Positions 43,895 through 54,218 are shown, numbered from the stretch's first letter. The stretch is 57,481 bases of DNA from Flavobacteriaceae bacterium (GCA_017856235.1 JAFMFH010000004.1:1-57481); one strand, 5' to 3'. The notes: generated by a model not told the origin, from the letters alone. Numbers and translations: made by a program.

Positions 43895-45287
43895 TTTTAT
43901 TCTTGTTTTTAATTATAAAGATTATTAGTCCTAAGATTATAAATATTCCAGTCGAAATAGCAGGAATATATTCAGTATCGAAGCCATCAATAGATTGTCC
44001 TGGTATAATTAAGCATAATACGACAAATACACACCAAAGTAGTGTAAAAAACTTAACATATTTGGGGGTTCTAATTCCATCTTTGTTATCATAATTAAGA
44101 TAAAATGATGAAAAGATAATTCCACAATATCCAATATAACCAGCAATTGCAGATACACTTGTTATTACCTCAATTTTATTAAAGATGATTATAAAAAGTG
44201 TTGCTAATACTCCGATAAGAATTAGTGAATTCCCAGGAGATTTATTTTTATCAATTGACTTGAGCCAAGTTGAATTTGGAAGAACAGAATCTCTAGACAT
44301 TGAGAAAATTAGCCTTGAAGCAGTAGCCATACAAGCAACTCCACATGCAAAAATTGCAGCTATTACAAATAAAAGAATTACGGAGTATAGCAACACCCCA
44401 AATTCATTTCTCAGTAAATCTGTTAAAAAATTTTCAGAACCGGTCATGTAAATATCTTTTTGTAATAAAATGATAGAAAATATTATTATAACTATTCCGA
44501 AAAAACCAGATGTTAACAGAGAATTAATTATTGACTTAGGAACAATCTTTGTTGGGTTTTTAGTTTCTTCAGACATATCTGCAGCTGCCTCAAAACCAGT
44601 TAAACACCATGCTCCTAATAAAATTGACAAGGCAAAAGATTCAAATCCTATATCAGAAATTTTAAAATCATTGGTCATTTTTGAAATTGAAAAATCCTCA
44701 ATCCCATTAGTTACAAAGAAACCAAGTGCCAATATCAAAAGAATTACTCCTATAATTTCTGTTACAACTCCTATATTATTGATATATGAAACCATTTTAA
44801 TTCCATTTTTATGGATAAGAGTAATTATCCAAATTATAATTATTGAAATGACAATATCATTTACCTCAAGAGAAAATACTTGAGATAAAAAATCACTTAA
44901 AACTATACCTAGAGTTTTACAAATTCCAGGAAATCCAGTAAGAAACTGCATTAATAACAACCAACCCGTTGCAAATCCTAATCTAGAATTTACAAGCCTT
45001 GATGACCATTGATACCCATAGCCAGAAATCGGAAATCTAACTGATAGTTCAGCCATAATCAAGGCTACAAAAAATTGTCCCACAAAAACTATTAACCATG
45101 ATAATGATATCCACGGACCAACTTCAGAATATCCAAAATGAAAGTTTGCAAAGATTCCTGTTAAAATAGATATTAAAGAAAATGATATTGCAAAAGATGA
45201 AAAACCTTTCATCGACCTATTTAGATCTTGCTTATATCCAAATTTTGCGAGAAGTTTAGAATCCTTATCAACCTTAGACTGGGACAT
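43881..45287 (-). CDS. APC-superfamily amino acid/amine permease
   Basis: A 468-residue transporter with about twelve hydrophobic helices. The N-terminal segment KFGYKQDLNRSMKGFSSFAI and the following SILTGIF resemble the amino acid/choline (ACT) subfamily of APC permeases. Substrates in that group include GABA, choline and basic amino acids; none can be assigned here. It overlaps the GNAT gene upstream and the dehydrogenase gene downstream by 14 bases each, which is strong evidence for a coupled three-gene unit. Confidence 0.85.
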   Translation of the reverse strand: MSQSKVDKDSKLLAKFGYKQDLNRSMKGFSSFAISFSLISILTGIFANFHFGYSEVGPWISLSWLIVFVGQFFVALIMAELSVRFPISGYGYQWSSRLVNSRLGFATGWLLLMQFLTGFPGICKTLGIVLSDFLSQVFSLEVNDIVISIIIIWIITLIHKNGIKMVSYINNIGVVTEIIGVILLILALGFFVTNGIEDFSISKMTNDFKISDIGFESFALSILLGAWCLTGFEAAADMSEETKNPTKIVPKSIINSLLTSGFFGIVIIIFSIILLQKDIYMTGSENFLTDLLRNEFGVLLYSVILLFVIAAIFACGVACMATASRLIFSMSRDSVLPNSTWLKSIDKNKSPGNSLILIGVLATLFIIIFNKIEVITSVSAIAGYIGYCGIIFSSFYLNYDNKDGIRTPKYVKFFTLLWCVFVVLCLIIPGQSIDGFDTEYIPAISTGIFIILGLIIFIIKNKNKNAIL

Positions 45288-45753
45288 GACTTAATATTCC
45301 TTTATAAATTCCTGGGTCAGATCCCTCTATTATTTTTGCATCAAATGTTTTTTCATAGAATTCAGCAGGTCCAACACCACCAATTATTGCATAGGCATAA
45401 CCCATTTCTTTCATGGAGTTTAAAGCTAAAAAAAGTAATGCTTTTCCAAGTCCCTTTTTTCTATTACTTTTTTTGACTCCCATAGGACCAAGAAAATTTA
45501 AATAAGCTGCGTCATAGGTGGCAAAACCAAGTATCTGATCATTTTGGATTGCTATGAAAGTTGTTATAGGTTTTCTAGAGAATGAGACATCTACTTCACT
45601 TTCCCAACCATCACCAAATTCATTTTTAACCCAATTGTTAACTACAGACTTTTCAGCAGCAAGTGGACGTCTAAATGAGATCGATTTTGAAAGTTCCTCG
45701 ACTTCTTTACAATTTTTTGGAAGATTATAAAGCTTAACTAACATATCTTTCAT
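45274..45753 (-). CDS. GNAT-family N-acetyltransferase
   Basis: A 159-residue acetyltransferase. The acetyl-CoA pyrophosphate-binding motif is NRKKGLGKALL near 97-107. A C-terminal AIIGGVGPAEFYEK segment (near 127-140) is distinctive. The substrate is unknown. It starts 28 bases after sucA stops and overlaps the permease gene by 14 bases, suggesting acetylation of the amine or amino acid imported by the permease, an inference only. Confidence 0.8.
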   Translation of the reverse strand: MKDMLVKLYNLPKNCKEVEELSKSISFRRPLAAEKSVVNNWVKNEFGDGWESEVDVSFSRKPITTFIAIQNDQILGFATYDAAYLNFLGPMGVKKSNRKKGLGKALLFLALNSMKEMGYAYAIIGGVGPAEFYEKTFDAKIIEGSDPGIYKGILSHVPV

Positions 45754-45781
45754 AGCTCAAATAAAAGATTTAATATAGAAA

Positions 45782-48535
45782 TTATTTCTTAAAATTATTT
45801 TTAGTCTTATCAAAAACATATTCAATAACTTGATTATGTCTTCTTTCAAATCTAGCATAACTTCCAGAGGCAGTTGACCCATAGAACCTTCTTGTAGCAG
45901 GCCTCATATTCTTAGCAATTGGATGATATGTTTGAATATGATTCCAAGCTCCCATATTTCTAGGTTCTTCTTGGGCCCAAACTATATCCTTTGCATTTGA
46001 GAATTTTTTAATTTCAGAAATAATCAATTTAACAGGAAGAGGAAAAAGCTGTTCTATTCTTACAATTGCAACATTATTAATATTATTCTTTTCTCTGTAA
46101 TCAATTAAATCAAAATAGAATTTTCCAGAACAAAAGACTAATGACTTGGCTTTATCTGGATCGATTTCATTATCAGAAATTACAGGCATAAACTTAGATG
46201 AAGTTAATTCCTGAATATCTGAGATAACCTTAGGATGTCTTAAGAGACTTTTGGGTGTAAATAATATTAATGGTTTCCTAAAGTTTGTAATCATTTGCCT
46301 TCTTAGAAGATGAAAAAGATTTGCTGGAGTTGTACAATTTGCAGCATACATATTATCCTTTGCACATAATTGAAGATATCTTTCCATTCTAGCTGAAGAG
46401 TGCTCTGCTCCTTGTCCTTCATATCCATGAGGTAGGTAAAGCACAATACCATTTTGTAGTTTCCATTTATCCTCGGCAGATGATATATACTGATCAATTA
46501 TTATTTGAGCTCCATTAGAAAAATCTCCAAATTGAGCTTCCCAAATTGTTAGACAGTTAGGACTTGCTAATGCATATCCATAGTCAAAACCCAGTACACC
46601 ATATTCTGAAAGAAGAGAGTTGTAAATTTTTAATACTCCTTTTTTATTAGAATCAATACTGTTAAGAGGCAAATATTCCTCTTCAAAATCTTCGGACTTT
46701 AAAACTGCATGACGGTGAGAGAATGTACCCCTTTCTACATCTTGACCAGATAATCTTACATTAAACCCTTCAAGCATTAATGTACCATAAGCTAGTTGTT
46801 CAGCTAATGCCCAGTCAACTTTTTTTGATTCAAAAAGCATTTTTTTTCTAGCATCAAACAGTTTAATTACTTTTCTTAAAAATTGTTTATTTGGAAGTTT
46901 TGTAATAGAATTTCCTACAGTTAGAATATCTTTTTCATTAGAATTTGTGTCATATTCATTAAGCATTTTATTCTCATCAACGCTTTTAAATCCTTTCCAA
47001 ACTTCTTGCATAAAAGGAGTAATCTTTGTTTTATCCTTTTTCTTTGAGTCATCCAGCTCTTCTTCTAAAGATTTAAAATAATCTGATTCAATTTTAGAAA
47101 CATAGTCGTAATTAATTATTCCTTGTTCAATTAATTTATCTGCATATATATCTCTTGGATTTGGGTGTGAAGAAATAAACTTATAAAGCTTAGGTTGAGT
47201 AAATCTTGGCTCATCTCCTTCATTGTGTCCATATTTTCTATAACCAAGTAAGTCAATAAAAACATCTCTATTAAACTGATTTCTAAATTCAAAAGCAAAA
47301 GTAACTGCATGAATAACAGCCTCAACATCATCAGAGTTTACATGTAAAACTGGTGAAAGAGTTACTTTAGCAACATCTGAACAATAAGTACTAGATCTTG
47401 CATCTAAATAGTTCGTTGTAAATCCAACTTGATTATTTACTATAAGATGAATAGTCCCACCTGTGCTGTATCCTTTAAGCCTAGACATTTGAATTACTTC
47501 ATAGACAACTCCTTGCCCTGCAATTGCAGCGTCTCCATGAACTAAAATGGGTAAAATTTTATTTGTCTTATTATTTAGTTTGTTTTCCAGTTTAGCTCTT
47601 GCTATTCCTTGAACAACTGGATCAACTGACTCAAGGTGAGATGGATTTGGAGCTAAATTCAAGGTAATTTTATTTCCTGATTTGGTAACTCTATCTTTTG
47701 TCCAACCCAGGTGATATTTAACATCACCATCAAAAATATCCTCTTCGTAATCTTTTCCATCAAATTCTCCAAAAATATCCTTACTGGACTTATCAAAAAT
47801 ATTTACAAGTGTATTTAATCTTCCTCTGTGAGACATCCCCATAACAACCTCCTCAACTCCTTTATCAGCGGCTATATTTATTAGAAAATCTATAGCTGGA
47901 ATTAAAGATTCTCCACCTTCAAGGGAAAATCTTTTTTGTCCTACATATTTTTTTTGAAGAAAATTTTCAAAAGTAAAAGCTTTATTCAAGTTGTCTAATA
48001 TTTTTAATTTTTCGTCTTTTGAGAAATTAGGATGATTACCATTTACATTAATATGGTTTTGAATCCATTTAACTTTATTAGGATCTCTAATATACATGTA
48101 CTCAATACCTATTGAAGCACAATAGATTCTCTTTAAATGATCAATTATATTTTTTAATTTATCAGGTCCTATTCCAACAACTTCACCTGCACTAAAAACT
48201 AGCTCGAGATCTGCAGCTTCAAGACCAAAGTTTTCAATATCTAGATTTGGTAGGTATTTTCTTCTCTCCCTAACTGGATTTGTAATTGTAAAGAGATGCC
48301 CTCTTTTTCTATAGGCATCTATTAGACTAATTACTTGAAACTCCTTTTTAATATTTTCTGGAACTTCAAATTTTCTCTCCTCAACTGTAATATTTGCACT
48401 CTCCATTCCAAAATCAAAACCTTGAAAAAAAGCTTTCCAACTTGGCTCCAGAGTATCTGGTGATTGCAAGTACTGATCATACATTTCTGCAAATAAACTT
48501 GTGTGAGCTGAATTAAGGAATGAAAATTTGTCCAT
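45782..48535 (-). CDS. sucA: 2-oxoglutarate dehydrogenase E1
   Basis: The thiamine-diphosphate decarboxylase subunit of the TCA-cycle complex, 917 residues from ATG 48535 (a TTG one codon earlier is less likely). The N-terminal LNSAHTSLFAEMYDQY helix binds E2. The ThDP region includes GMSHRGRLN (near 234-242) and HGDAAIAGQG (near 333-342). The transketolase-like Pyr domain occupies about 570-780. It is full length. It leads a six-gene run ending in sucB and tatD and diverges from umuC across 71 bases. Confidence 0.96.
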   Translation of the reverse strand: MDKFSFLNSAHTSLFAEMYDQYLQSPDTLEPSWKAFFQGFDFGMESANITVEERKFEVPENIKKEFQVISLIDAYRKRGHLFTITNPVRERRKYLPNLDIENFGLEAADLELVFSAGEVVGIGPDKLKNIIDHLKRIYCASIGIEYMYIRDPNKVKWIQNHINVNGNHPNFSKDEKLKILDNLNKAFTFENFLQKKYVGQKRFSLEGGESLIPAIDFLINIAADKGVEEVVMGMSHRGRLNTLVNIFDKSSKDIFGEFDGKDYEEDIFDGDVKYHLGWTKDRVTKSGNKITLNLAPNPSHLESVDPVVQGIARAKLENKLNNKTNKILPILVHGDAAIAGQGVVYEVIQMSRLKGYSTGGTIHLIVNNQVGFTTNYLDARSSTYCSDVAKVTLSPVLHVNSDDVEAVIHAVTFAFEFRNQFNRDVFIDLLGYRKYGHNEGDEPRFTQPKLYKFISSHPNPRDIYADKLIEQGIINYDYVSKIESDYFKSLEEELDDSKKKDKTKITPFMQEVWKGFKSVDENKMLNEYDTNSNEKDILTVGNSITKLPNKQFLRKVIKLFDARKKMLFESKKVDWALAEQLAYGTLMLEGFNVRLSGQDVERGTFSHRHAVLKSEDFEEEYLPLNSIDSNKKGVLKIYNSLLSEYGVLGFDYGYALASPNCLTIWEAQFGDFSNGAQIIIDQYISSAEDKWKLQNGIVLYLPHGYEGQGAEHSSARMERYLQLCAKDNMYAANCTTPANLFHLLRRQMITNFRKPLILFTPKSLLRHPKVISDIQELTSSKFMPVISDNEIDPDKAKSLVFCSGKFYFDLIDYREKNNINNVAIVRIEQLFPLPVKLIISEIKKFSNAKDIVWAQEEPRNMGAWNHIQTYHPIAKNMRPATRRFYGSTASGSYARFERRHNQVIEYVFDKTKNNFKK

Positions 48536-48606
48536 CAAGTTTTATATAGTTAATAAAATTACAACTTGTTTTTTATGTTTCTTAATAATTTTTAGATTTT
48601 TGTATC

Positions 48607-49866
48607 ATGTTTGCTCTAATAGATTGTAATAATTTTTATGCTTCATGTGAAAGAGTTTTTCAACCACACTTAAATAAAAAACCAATCGTTATTCTTTCAA
48701 ATAATGATGGTTGTGTAATAGCTAGAAGTAATGAGGCTAAAGCTCTTGGGATTCCTATGGGAGCACCTGCATTTAAATTTAAAGAAGTCTTTCAAAAAAA
48801 CAAAGTTGAGATATTCTCATCAAATTTTACTCTGTATGGGGATATGAGCAATAGGGTTATGTCTATAGTGTCCCGCTTTGTTCCGGATGTAGAGATTTAT
48901 AGCATTGATGAAGCATTTCTAAAATTCAACGGCTTTACTGAGGATCAGGCTGATAAAAAATGTAAAGAGATCATAAGTACTGTTTGGAGATGGACTGGCA
49001 TTCCTGTCTCGATCGGATTAGCTCCTACTAAATCGCTTGCTAAAATTGCAAACAGAATTGCAAAAAAAAATCCTAATATTACCAAGGGGTTTTATTCAAT
49101 CAATAATAATAATAAACGTCTAGAAGCCTTGGAGAAAATATCTACTGGTGATATTTGGGGTATTGGATTACAAAATGAAAAAAAGCTATCAAATATAAAT
49201 GTTAAGTCTGGAATTGATTTTATAAATCTCCCTGATCAATGGGTAAAAAAAAACATGAGTATAATCGGCCTAAAACTAAAAAAGGAACTTGAGGGTTATC
49301 CTACACTTGATATTGAAGAAACAAAAAGTGATAAAAAATCTATTGCAACAACTAGAAGCTTTGAGTCTGATATTTCATCGCTTGAAGATTTAGTTGAAAG
49401 AATCACAACATATTCAGTTGTTGCTTCTAAAAAATTAAGAAATCAAAAGAGTGAATGTAATATGATTTGTGTTTTTATTAGGAGTAATCCATTTAAAAAT
49501 AGTAATGAAAGATATCATTATAGCCTAACAGGATCATTACCATTTTCTACTAGCTCAAGTATTGAGATTAGTAGATTTGCAGTAAAGCTTCTAAAAAAGA
49601 TTTACTCTAAAAACAAATCATATAAAAAAGCAGGTATAATTTTGATGGGTTTATCTCCAGAATCAAATCATCAGTTTAGTTTATTTGATAGAGATATTGA
49701 AAAACAGAAAAAGCTCATGAAAAGCATCGATACAATTGATGCCAAATATGGACTGTATAAGGTAAGACTTGCAAGTCAAGATCAAAAAAGAATTTGGAAA
49801 ATGAAAAGGCAAAAGCTTTCTAGAAACTATACTACTGAAATTGACGAAATATTAATTGTAAAGTAG
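48607..49866 (+). CDS. umuC: Y-family DNA polymerase V subunit UmuC
   Basis: Translesion polymerase of 419 residues. Palm catalytic acids are D6 ([14 protein letters not shown]) and D101-E102 (YSIDEAFL). The little-finger domain is at about 240-350 and the UmuC-specific C-terminal region at about 370-419. It is complete and active-looking. It precedes umuD by one base, the reverse of the usual umuDC order. I see no clear SOS box in the 71-base upstream gap. Confidence 0.95.
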   Translation: MFALIDCNNFYASCERVFQPHLNKKPIVILSNNDGCVIARSNEAKALGIPMGAPAFKFKEVFQKNKVEIFSSNFTLYGDMSNRVMSIVSRFVPDVEIYSIDEAFLKFNGFTEDQADKKCKEIISTVWRWTGIPVSIGLAPTKSLAKIANRIAKKNPNITKGFYSINNNNKRLEALEKISTGDIWGIGLQNEKKLSNINVKSGIDFINLPDQWVKKNMSIIGLKLKKELEGYPTLDIEETKSDKKSIATTRSFESDISSLEDLVERITTYSVVASKKLRNQKSECNMICVFIRSNPFKNSNERYHYSLTGSLPFSTSSSIEISRFAVKLLKKIYSKNKSYKKAGIILMGLSPESNHQFSLFDRDIEKQKKLMKSIDTIDAKYGLYKVRLASQDQKRIWKMKRQKLSRNYTTEIDEILIVK

Positions 49867-49867
49867 A

Positions 49868-50302
49868 ATGAATAAAGAGAATAATATTAGAATATTTAAA
49901 CCTACTGATAAAGAGTCCATTAAAAATATATTTATTAAAGATGGTATTTCAGCTGGATTTCCATCACCTGCTAGTGATTTCGAGGAGTCAAGAATTAGTA
50001 TTGAAAAAATTGTAGTAAAAAATAAAGAGTCAACTTTTTATGCTAAAGTTTCAGGTGAATCAATGAAAAATGCAGGGCTTGATGATGGAGATATTCTTAT
50101 AATTGATAGAAGTGAAGAATTAAAAAATAATAAAATTGCTGTCTGCTATCTTAATGGAGAATTCACGGTGAAAAGAGTAAAGATTAATAAGGATCATATA
50201 TACTTGGTGCCTGAAAATGATAAGTATGAGCCAATAAAGGTTACAGAAGAAAATGAGTTTATAGTATGGGGAATAGTAACTTACGTTATTAAAAAAATTT
50301 AG
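49868..50302 (+). CDS. umuD: UmuD-like self-cleaving S24 protease
   Basis: A 144-residue LexA/UmuD-fold protein. The predicted self-cleavage site is A29-G30 in ISAGFPSPA, the nucleophile is S65 in SGESM and the general base is K102 in FTVKR. It has no N-terminal DNA-binding domain, so it is UmuD and not LexA. RecA-stimulated cleavage would give UmuD', the active partner of UmuC for translesion synthesis. Its stop overlaps that of the convergent thiolase gene by 4 bases. Confidence 0.93.
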   Translation: MNKENNIRIFKPTDKESIKNIFIKDGISAGFPSPASDFEESRISIEKIVVKNKESTFYAKVSGESMKNAGLDDGDILIIDRSEELKNNKIAVCYLNGEFTVKRVKINKDHIYLVPENDKYEPIKVTEENEFIVWGIVTYVIKKI

Positions 50303-51468
50303 AGTCTCTCGTAAATACCTGCAATTCCTTGACCTCCTCCAACACAAGCAGTAACCATTCCATACTTTTGATTTCTTCTTTTCATCTCATTAAGCAGTTG
50401 TATTGAAAGTTTTGCGCCAGTACAACCTAAAGGATGACCAAGAGCAATTGCTCCACCATTAACATTTACAGTATCAGGATTTAAACCACTCTCCTGAATT
50501 ACAGCAAGAGCTTGGCAAGCGAAAGCTTCATTTAATTCTGTCTGTTCTATATCTGATAATTTTAATCCAGCCTGACTTAAAGCTTTTGGGATTGCTTCAA
50601 CAGGTCCTATTCCCATGTATAAAGGATCTACACCTCCTGAGGTACAGGTTACCATCCTAGCAATTGGTTTAACTCCTAGCTGTTTAACCATCTCTTCAGA
50701 CATAACTAATACAAAAGCAGCACCATCAGACATTTGAGATGAACTACCAGCAGTAACTATTCCTCCAAGTTTAAATGCAGGTCTTAGTTTAGCTAGAGCT
50801 TCAACTGTTGTTTCCCTTCTAACTCCCTCATCCATATCAACCGTGTAAGATTTAGCCACTTTCTTTCCATTTTGAACAAAGACTTCTTCAACAGTAACTG
50901 GAACAATTTCATCTTTAAATAATCCTTTTTCAATTGCATTAGCTGCCTTTTGGTGAGACTCGTATGAAAATTGATCTGAAGCTTCTCTAGATATTTTATA
51001 TTTTTCAGCAACAGCTTCAGCTGTATGCCCCATACCAATATGATAATTCATATTCTCTAGATTTGCCTTGTAACTGGGAGATAATTTATATCCAGTCATT
51101 GGAATAAGACTCATACTTTCAATACCTCCAGCAACAAAAATATGACCAAATCCAGCTCTTACCTTACTAACAGCCATAGAAATAGCTTCAAGCCCCGAAG
51201 CACAATACCTATTAATTGTAACACCTGGCACCTCTTTGCCAAGAGCTCTAGCTGATATTAATCTTGCTACTTGAAGACCCTGCTCACCCTCAGGATTAGC
51301 ACATCCTACTATAACATCATCAACTTTTGTAGTATCAAGTTCTGGAACTTGAGATGCAAGATGTTTTATAACATCTACAGCAAGATCATCGCTTCTATAA
51401 TTTTTAAAGCCACCTCTTTTTGCTTTTCCAACTGCTGATCTATAACCAGCTACAATATATGCTTCCAT
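50299..51468 (-). CDS. fadA: Acetyl-CoA acyltransferase (3-ketoacyl-CoA thiolase)
   Basis: A 389-residue thiolase. The active-site residues are C89 (NRYCASGLE), H347 approximately (ALGHPLGCTGAK) and C377 approximately (CVGGGQG). Length and the NHHFxAxFG-like NEAFACQ (near 313) indicate a degradative thiolase for the last beta-oxidation step. It lies 2 bases downstream of the multifunctional FadN-type gene, so the pair forms a beta-oxidation operon. Confidence 0.93.
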   Translation of the reverse strand: MEAYIVAGYRSAVGKAKRGGFKNYRSDDLAVDVIKHLASQVPELDTTKVDDVIVGCANPEGEQGLQVARLISARALGKEVPGVTINRYCASGLEAISMAVSKVRAGFGHIFVAGGIESMSLIPMTGYKLSPSYKANLENMNYHIGMGHTAEAVAEKYKISREASDQFSYESHQKAANAIEKGLFKDEIVPVTVEEVFVQNGKKVAKSYTVDMDEGVRRETTVEALAKLRPAFKLGGIVTAGSSSQMSDGAAFVLVMSEEMVKQLGVKPIARMVTCTSGGVDPLYMGIGPVEAIPKALSQAGLKLSDIEQTELNEAFACQALAVIQESGLNPDTVNVNGGAIALGHPLGCTGAKLSIQLLNEMKRRNQKYGMVTACVGGGQGIAGIYERL

Positions 51469-51470
51469 AA

Positions 51471-53855
51471 TTAATTTCTTAATGGTTTTTTTGTCATCAG
51501 CATATGCTGAATTCTATCTAATGTTTTTTGATTTCCAAGCAAACTCATAAAGTTTTCTCTTTCAAGATCAAGAAGATATTCTTCACTTACATTCTGAGAA
51601 TATGTTAAATCTCCTCCACACATAACATATGCTATTTTTCTGGATACTTCTACGTCATAGTCAGACATGTAATTGCCAAGTCTGAATTCATTTATAGCAG
51701 AGTATAATGTTGATAATCCTGATCTTCCTAAAACTTCAATGTCTTGTCTTGATGAAGGAGGGATATAACCTGTTTTTAGGGTTAAAACTTTTTCTTTCGC
51801 CATACTAATATTTCTCATACGATTCATACAAATAAAATCTCTATGTGGAAGAAGATAGTGAAGATCATATGCCTCTTGTGCTGACATGGATACAGATCCC
51901 ATAGCAATTGATTTAAAATGATCAATTAATGAAGGTATTTTTACATCTCCTGAATTAAATGAATCAGATACCCTCATTGCCATTTCTTTTGTTCCACCAC
52001 CTCCAGGTATAAGTCCAACTCCAGCCTCAACAAGACCAATATATGACTCTGAAGCGTGAATACCAGCATCACAGTGTATTGAAACTTCAAGCCCTCCGCC
52101 CATAACAAATCCATGAGTTGCAGAAACAACAGGAACATTACATGTCCTCATCCTCATAAGTATCTTTTGAAATCCTACTAGAAACTTTTCTATTTCATCA
52201 AAATTCTTCTGCATAGCCATCATTCCGATATTCATCAGATTAGCTCCAACAGAGAACTGTTTATCATTATTACCAATTACAATCCCATTCCATCCATCTC
52301 TTTCAGCAATATCAATTGCCTCATTTATTCCTTTAGCTATTCCTTCCCCTATAGAGTTTCCTTTTGTTTGAAATTCAATACACATAACACCATCTCCAAT
52401 ATCATGCACAGTACACTCTGGGTTCCTTAAAATCTTTTTATTTTCTCTAAACGCATCAAGAATATAGTGATTTTCAGCACTTGGAACATTTATATATTTC
52501 TTAGAATTAACATCATAAAATTTCTTTTTTCCATCTTCAAATTTGTAGAATGATTCTGCTCCAGAAGCAGACATGTCGATGATCCAATTAGGAACTTCTT
52601 CACCACAGCTTTTTATCATTTCAATTCCAGTTTGAATTCCAATATTATCCCATATTTCAAATGGACCATAGCTCCATGCATATCCAGTTCTTATTGCGTC
52701 ATCTATTTGATAATAGTCATCTGCAATCTCTGGAATACTCATAGCAGAATATGACAGAATACATGAAAAATATTCTTTATAGAATTTATTAACTTTTGAA
52801 TCACCCTCTACCAAAAACTTTAATCTTCTATCAAACAGCTCTATAGATTTTGCTTCTTTAATTTCAAGTAAATTAGGTTTAATTGATTTTCTGTATTCAT
52901 TAGTTTCAAGATCAAGAGCATTAATGACTGACCTACCATTTTCATCTTTTTCATTAGTTTTTTCATAATACCCTTTACCAGATTTATTTCCGAAAAACTT
53001 ATTTTTAATTAAAAATTTGAAAGATTTATTCTCAGGTTGATCTTTTAGTTTGCTGTAAAATGTGTCATCATTAACATTGTTTATTAAAAAGTTAGTTACG
53101 TTGTCACTCGTATCTAGCCCAACCAAATCTTGTAATCTAAATGTTCCGGAATTTGGAAGACCTATAACACTACCTGTCATCAAATCTATTTCTTCAATTT
53201 TAAAATTGTATTTATCTGTTAACTGAGATGATTTGATGCCACACATCACACCAATTCTATTACCAATGAAACCTGGAGTATCTTTACATAGTACTGTTTG
53301 CTTTCCAAGAATAACATCTCCAAACTCCATCAAAAATGAAACTAATTTAGGATCAGTTTTTGTTTGAGGAATAACTTCAAATAGTCTTAAATATCTAGGA
53401 GGATTAAAAAAATGTGTTCCACAAAATAACGATTTAAAGCTATCTGATCTTCCCTCGCACAAAAGAGATATTGGGATACTAGAAGTATTAGAAGTTACAA
53501 AAGCACCATCAGACTTATATTTCTCAACCTTTTCAAAAATCGTTTTTTTAATTTCTAAATTTTCAACAACGACTTCAATAATCCAATCTGCATCTTTGAT
53601 TTTTTCAAAATCATCATCAAAATTACCTGTGGTTATTCTTGATGCATATTCTTTTTTGTATAGTGGATTGGGCTTGGACTTAATTGCGTTATTTAATGCA
53701 TCATCGGCAATTATATTCCTATTTTTTATTGATTTGTCTTTAGGCTGGATATCGAGCATTAAAACATCTATCCCAACATTTGCAAGATGACAAGCAATTC
53801 CTGAACCCATTACACCAGAACCAAGAACAGCGGCTTTTTTAACTTTAAAATTCAT
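51471..53855 (-). CDS. 3-hydroxyacyl-CoA dehydrogenase / enoyl-CoA hydratase (FadN type)
   Basis: A 794-residue bifunctional beta-oxidation enzyme. The NAD-binding dehydrogenase comes first (GSGVMGSG at 12-19; HFFNPPRYL near 147-155) and the enoyl-CoA hydratase second (about 470-700, with GFVMGGGLE and GLIPGGGGTKEM). This domain order is opposite to E. coli FadB and matches Bacillus FadN. A C-terminal hydroxyacyl dehydrogenase-like tail follows. It is cotranscribed with the thiolase and diverges from the SCP2 gene. Confidence 0.92.
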   Translation of the reverse strand: MNFKVKKAAVLGSGVMGSGIACHLANVGIDVLMLDIQPKDKSIKNRNIIADDALNNAIKSKPNPLYKKEYASRITTGNFDDDFEKIKDADWIIEVVVENLEIKKTIFEKVEKYKSDGAFVTSNTSSIPISLLCEGRSDSFKSLFCGTHFFNPPRYLRLFEVIPQTKTDPKLVSFLMEFGDVILGKQTVLCKDTPGFIGNRIGVMCGIKSSQLTDKYNFKIEEIDLMTGSVIGLPNSGTFRLQDLVGLDTSDNVTNFLINNVNDDTFYSKLKDQPENKSFKFLIKNKFFGNKSGKGYYEKTNEKDENGRSVINALDLETNEYRKSIKPNLLEIKEAKSIELFDRRLKFLVEGDSKVNKFYKEYFSCILSYSAMSIPEIADDYYQIDDAIRTGYAWSYGPFEIWDNIGIQTGIEMIKSCGEEVPNWIIDMSASGAESFYKFEDGKKKFYDVNSKKYINVPSAENHYILDAFRENKKILRNPECTVHDIGDGVMCIEFQTKGNSIGEGIAKGINEAIDIAERDGWNGIVIGNNDKQFSVGANLMNIGMMAMQKNFDEIEKFLVGFQKILMRMRTCNVPVVSATHGFVMGGGLEVSIHCDAGIHASESYIGLVEAGVGLIPGGGGTKEMAMRVSDSFNSGDVKIPSLIDHFKSIAMGSVSMSAQEAYDLHYLLPHRDFICMNRMRNISMAKEKVLTLKTGYIPPSSRQDIEVLGRSGLSTLYSAINEFRLGNYMSDYDVEVSRKIAYVMCGGDLTYSQNVSEEYLLDLERENFMSLLGNQKTLDRIQHMLMTKKPLRN

Positions 53856-53924
53856 TTTTTAATAATATTTGCTAATCTAAATAAATTATTTTAATTACTA
53901 ACTTTACAACATAAACATATAACT

Positions 53925-54218
53925 ATGGACAAAGAAAACATACTTTCAAACTTTCAATCTAAAGCAAAAAATGCAGCTCCAATAGGAGGTATAATTAAGT
54001 TTGAGATTGATGGTAACTCTATCTGTATCGATGGGACCGGATCTGAAAATAAAATTTTGCTAGAAGATATGGAGGCTGATTGTACTATTACTATGGCAGG
54101 TTCTTTAATGGAGGATCTCAAAAATGGTAAAGTGAATCCTATGATGGCAGTTATGAGTGGAAAACTTAAAATTAAAGGTGATCAAGGACTTGCAATGAAA
54201 CTTCAGGCTTTTATGTAA
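53925..54218 (+). CDS. SCP2 sterol-binding-domain protein
   Basis: A 97-residue stand-alone SCP2-like domain: the FEIDGNSICIDG strand pair, a DCTITMAGSLMEDLKNGKVNP turn-helix (near 51-71) and the final MSGKLKIKGDQGLAMKL (near 77-93). Such proteins bind acyl-CoAs or other lipids in the cytoplasm. It diverges from the beta-oxidation operon, which makes a lipid-handling role plausible. Intact and of normal length. Confidence 0.87.
   Translation: MDKENILSNFQSKAKNAAPIGGIIKFEIDGNSICIDGTGSENKILLEDMEADCTITMAGSLMEDLKNGKVNPMMAVMSGKLKIKGDQGLAMKLQAFM

Noticed and set aside
48536-48606. SOS box or paired promoter between sucA and umuC
   Set aside because: A TTG near 48566 and a TAGATTTTTG stretch near 48593 resemble promoter boxes but the second has an extra base, and no dyad operator is visible. 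Not strong enough to annotate.
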